Shown piece by piece: positions 16,960 to 20,078 of a stretch of 20,078 bases of DNA. Position 1 is the stretch's first letter. Every line of letters begins with the position of its first letter. The DNA is taken from positions 1-20,078 of the forward strand of contig JAWWBN010000043.1 in NCBI GenBank assembly GCA_033720955.1. The letters are read 5' to 3'. The position numbers were made by a program, and so were the translations under genes. The stretch is from JAWWBN01 sp033720955 (lineage in GTDB: Bacteria; Acidobacteriota; Thermoanaerobaculia; Multivoradales; JAHEKO01). The notes under the pieces were generated by a model. It ran no database searches and was not told where the DNA came from. It saw only the letters and a program-made list of their open reading frames with translations.

Positions 16960-19900
16960 GCCGTCAGCTCCTCGAGCACCCGGCGGGTCTCGCCCGCCAT
17001 CCGCTCCGGCGCGACACCGTCGAGACCCAGCACCCCCGTGGGCGAGAAGGAGGCCCCGGGCCGCTCGGAGATCATCTCGATCAGGCGGTCCAGGTCGATC
17101 GGGCTGTCGCGCCGCAGCCGCACCCGCACCTCGCCGCCCCGGGCGGACACCGACTCCACCCGCAGCCGCCGGGCGGTCCGCTTCAGGGCGGCCAGCTCGA
17201 CCAGCCGCCGCACCGGCTCCGGCGGCGGCCCGAAGCGGTCCTCCAACTCGGCCAGGATCTCGCCCTCGGTCTCCTCCGCCTCGGCGATCCTGCGGTAGAT
17301 CTCCATGCGCAGGCTGGCGTCGGACAGGTAGTCGGCGGGGATGCCGGCGGCCACCGGAAGATCCACCGCGGTCGAGATCTCCTCGCCGACCGTCTCGCCG
17401 CGGAGCTCGCGCACCGTCTCCTCGAGCATCTTCATATAGGTCTCGATTCCCACGGCGGCGATCTGGCCGCTCTGCTCCACGCCGAGGAGGTTGCCGGCGC
17501 CGCGGATCTCGAGGTCTCGAGCGGCGACCCGGAAGCCGGCGCCGAGGTCGGTGAACTCGCGGATCGCCGCCAGCCGCTTGCGGGCGTCCTCGGAGAGCAC
17601 CCGGTCGCCCGGAACGGTGAGAAAGCAGTAGGCCAGGACGTTGCTGCGTCCCACCCGGCCGCGGAGCTGGTAGAGCTGCGCCAGCCCGAAACGGTCGGCC
17701 CGCTGGACGATCATCGTGTTCACGGCCGGGATGTCGATGCCGTTCTCGATGATGGTGGTGGCCAGCAGCAGGTCGTGCTCGCCGCGGGTGAAGGCGTGCA
17801 TCCGGTGGGCCAGCTCCGCCTCCGGCAACTGCCCGTGGCCGATGGTCAGGCGCAGGCCGGGCACGAGCTCGCGCAGCATCTCGGCCACCCGCTCGATTCC
17901 CTGGACCCGGTTGTAGACGTAGAAGATCTGACCGCCCCGCTCGAGCTCGTCCTCGATCGCCTGGCGCACCAGGGTACGCGAGAACGGCACGATGTAGGTC
18001 TCCACCGCCATCCGGTCCCGCGGCGGGGTCTCGATCACGGACAGGTCGCGGACCCCGGCCAGGGAGAGCTGCAGCGTCCTCGGCACCGGGGTGGCCGACA
18101 ACGCCAGCACGTGGACGCTCTTCTTGAGCAGCTTCAGCCGCTCTTTCTGGGCGACGCCGAAGCGCTGCTCCTCGTCCACGATGAGGAGGCCGAGCCGCGG
18201 CAGCTCCACGTCCTTGCTGAGCAGCCGGTGGGTGCCGATCAGGATGTCCAGCCGCCCGCGGGCGGCCGCGTCGCGGATCGACCGGATCTCCTTCGGGGTG
18301 CGGAAGCGCGAGATCATGTCGATCGTCACCGGGAACTCGGCGAAGCGCCGGCGGAAGGTCTCGAGGTGCTGGTCCGCGAGGATGGTGGTGGGCACCAGCA
18401 CCGCCACCTGGTGGCCGCTGTCGACGGCGCGAAAGGCCGCCCGCATGGCCACCTCGGTCTTGCCGAAGCCGACGTCGCCGCAGAGAAGCCGGTCCATGGG
18501 GGTCTCCCGCTCCAGGTCGGAGGCGATGGCGGCGATGGCCTCGAGCTGGTCGGGCGTCTCCTCGTGGTCGAAGGCGGCCGCGAACTGGGCCTCCAGGTCG
18601 CTCCCGCCGCGCAGCGCCGGCGCGCGGGCCAGTTGACGCTCGGCGTACAGCCGCAGCAGGTCGGCGGCCATCTGCCTCAGGCCCCGCTTGACCCGACGCT
18701 TGGTGCGCTCCCAGGAGCTCCCGCCCAGCTTGTCGAGCTGCGGCAGGGTCCCCTCGACGGCGCCGTAGCGCTGCACCCGGTCCAGCCGGTCGAGGGGCAG
18801 CAGCAGGGTGCGACCGTCGGCGTAGAGGATCTCCATGACCTCCGCGTCGGCGACCGCGGGCGCGGGGGAGCTCTCGGCGAGCGCCGGGGGCCGCTCCGGA
18901 GCGGTCCCGCCGTCGCCGCCCAGGCGCCGCAGCCCGACGTACTGGCCGATGCCGTGGTCGGAGTGGACGACGAGCTCCCCCGGCTTCAGGTCCCGCAGCC
19001 CCGAGACAAAGGGGCCGAGCCGGCTCTTGCGCCGGCGGGCCGGGGCGACCCGTGGGAAGAGCTGGGGCTCGCCGAAGATCGCCGCCCGAGCCGGCGGCAG
19101 TCGAAAGCCCCGCGTCAGGTCGCCGGGGACGATCTCCACCCCGTCCCGGCCGGTGGGCAGGTCGTAGAGGTCGCAGAGACGCTCGACCCGCTCCCGATGC
19201 TCCGGCGGGCTGACGAGAAGGAGCCGCTCGCCGCGGGCGCGCGCGGTCTCGACCTCGCGGGGGAACCGGGGAAGCTGACCGTGCAGCACGTCGGTCAGGG
19301 TGCCGCCGAAGTCGATCCGCTCGACGCCGGCCCCGAGGCGGTCCTCCAGACCGCCCACCTCGATGGGCAGCTCGGCCAGCACCTCCATCACGGCTTCCAG
19401 CGGCCACTCGAGCTCCGCCGGCGCCAGCACCGCCCGTCCCGCCCGGCGGCCGCGCTCGTGGTCGGCCTCCATTCGCTCGGCGTGGAGCACCGCCTCGCGC
19501 TCGAGCGCCGGCCGGTCCACCGCCAACGCCACGGCCCCCGCCAAAAGCCCGTCGAGGCGGGCGGTCTCCGCCGCCAGCGCGGGCAGGAGCTGCTCCCACC
19601 CCGGCGCCCGGCCGCGCCGCCGCAGCGCTTCGATCCGCTCCGCCGCCTCGCCGCCGAGGGCCGTTCCGCCGCCCGCCGTCACGAGGACGTCGGCAAGCCG
19701 CCGAGCCGCCTCCGGCCCGGCGGGGAAGAGGCAGAGCGGCAACACCCGGACCGAGCCGAGCTCCTGCGACGAGCGCTGGTCGTCGGGGGAGAAGCGGCGG
19801 ATCGACTCCACCGTGTCGCCGAAGAGGTCGAGACGCACCGGCCCGGGCTCGCCGGGGGGAAAGAGGTCGAAGACGCCGCCGCGCACCGCGAACTCCCCCA

Positions 19901-20078
19901 CCTCCGTCACCAGGTCCCGGCGCTCGAAGCCGTGCGCGGAGAGGTGCTCGGCCAGCCGCTCGATCGGGTGCTCCCCTCCGGGCAGGATCTCCACGACGCC
20001 GCGGCGGAAGAGGTCCGGCGGCGGCAGCCGGCGAAAGAGCGCCCGCGGCGTGGCCACCAGGCAGCCGCAGGCGGAGTC
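16956..20078 (-). CDS. mfd: Transcription-repair coupling factor Mfd, 5' end outside the window
   Basis: Mfd removes RNA polymerase stalled at DNA lesions and recruits UvrA for excision repair. About 1,040 residues are visible, and the frame is open to the window edge, so the true start and roughly the first hundred residues are missing (E. coli Mfd has 1,148). Taking residue 1 as the GTG at 20057, the UvrB-homology part is seen first (VGEFAVRGGVFDLFPPG, 53-69). The RNA polymerase interaction domain (LKPGELVVHSDHGIGQY, 357-373) follows. The translocase then has Walker A GDVGFGKT (527-534), DEEQRFG (628-634), SATPVPRTLQLSLAG and GRVGRSN. A C-terminal TRCF domain ends the protein. An unusual polar insert lies at about 381-404. 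The stop overlaps the lipoprotein gene start by four bases. Confidence 0.96.
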   Translation of the reverse strand, partial: DSACGCLVATPRALFRRLPPPDLFRRGVVEILPGGEHPIERLAEHLSAHGFERRDLVTEVGEFAVRGGVFDLFPPGEPGPVRLDLFGDTVESIRRFSPDDQRSSQELGSVRVLPLCLFPAGPEAARRLADVLVTAGGGTALGGEAAERIEALRRRGRAPGWEQLLPALAAETARLDGLLAGAVALAVDRPALEREAVLHAERMEADHERGRRAGRAVLAPAELEWPLEAVMEVLAELPIEVGGLEDRLGAGVERIDFGGTLTDVLHGQLPRFPREVETARARGERLLLVSPPEHRERVERLCDLYDLPTGRDGVEIVPGDLTRGFRLPPARAAIFGEPQLFPRVAPARRRKSRLGPFVSGLRDLKPGELVVHSDHGIGQYVGLRRLGGDGGTAPERPPALAESSPAPAVADAEVMEILYADGRTLLLPLDRLDRVQRYGAVEGTLPQLDKLGGSSWERTKRRVKRGLRQMAADLLRLYAERQLARAPALRGGSDLEAQFAAAFDHEETPDQLEAIAAIASDLERETPMDRLLCGDVGFGKTEVAMRAAFRAVDSGHQVAVLVPTTILADQHLETFRRRFAEFPVTIDMISRFRTPKEIRSIRDAAARGRLDILIGTHRLLSKDVELPRLGLLIVDEEQRFGVAQKERLKLLKKSVHVLALSATPVPRTLQLSLAGVRDLSVIETPPRDRMAVETYIVPFSRTLVRQAIEDELERGGQIFYVYNRVQGIERVAEMLRELVPGLRLTIGHGQLPEAELAHRMHAFTRGEHDLLLATTIIENGIDIPAVNTMIVQRADRFGLAQLYQLRGRVGRSNVLAYCFLTVPGDRVLSEDARKRLAAIREFTDLGAGFRVAARDLEIRGAGNLLGVEQSGQIAAVGIETYMKMLEETVRELRGETVGEEISTAVDLPVAAGIPADYLSDASLRMEIYRRIAEAEETEGEILAELEDRFGPPPEPVRRLVELAALKRTARRLRVESVSARGGEVRVRLRRDSPIDLDRLIEMISERPGASFSPTGVLGLDGVAPERMAGETRRVLEELTA

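Overview
This window is almost entirely a division and cell wall (dcw) gene cluster read from the minus strand, so transcription runs from high to low coordinates. The DNA is very GC-rich. Proteins use GTG or TTG as well as ATG starts, and neighbouring genes mostly overlap or touch. Evidence for a Gram-negative-type cell with DAP-type peptidoglycan is a MurE with the meso-diaminopimelate motif DNPR, a SurA-like periplasmic chaperone with a signal peptide, and a parvulin-like lipoprotein. The overall look suggests a high-GC, Gram-negative lineage such as Acidobacteriota or a former deltaproteobacterial group. This placement is inference; no rRNA or other taxonomic marker is present.

Right end (20078 to 15072): the 5'-truncated transcription-repair coupling factor gene mfd, then a lipoprotein with a parvulin-like domain, then a SurA-like protein. 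The three genes overlap by a few bases, so they probably form one transcription unit. A 256-bp intergenic region (14816-15071) follows. It holds the best regulatory signal in the window: four direct repeats with an exact 10-bp period, resembling an MraZ box, overlapping a sigma70-type promoter (TGGACA, 17 bp, TATTGT).

Middle (14815 to 255): mraZ, rsmH, ftsL, ftsI (a division PBP with one C-terminal PASTA domain), murE, murF, mraY, ftsW, murG, murC, ftsQ, ftsA, ftsZ. Together these encode the operon regulator, the 16S rRNA methyltransferase RsmH, most cytoplasmic steps of peptidoglycan precursor synthesis (MurC, MurE, MurF), the lipid I and II steps (MraY, MurG), the septal polymerase and crosslinker (FtsW, FtsI), and the divisome core (FtsL, FtsQ, FtsA, FtsZ). 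Gene order is canonical except that murD is missing between mraY and ftsW, and no murB or ddl lies between murC and ftsQ.

Left end (220 to 1): the start of a small membrane protein gene downstream of ftsZ, cut by the window edge.

Most of the window is well-known biology, and I see no mobile element, CRISPR array, RNA gene or clearly new system. The points most worth checking are the 14-base C run inside ftsI, positioned so that slippage would remove the PASTA domain or join the frame of murE; the missing murD; the MraZ box and promoter; and the absence of the usual first parvulin histidine in both folding factors.
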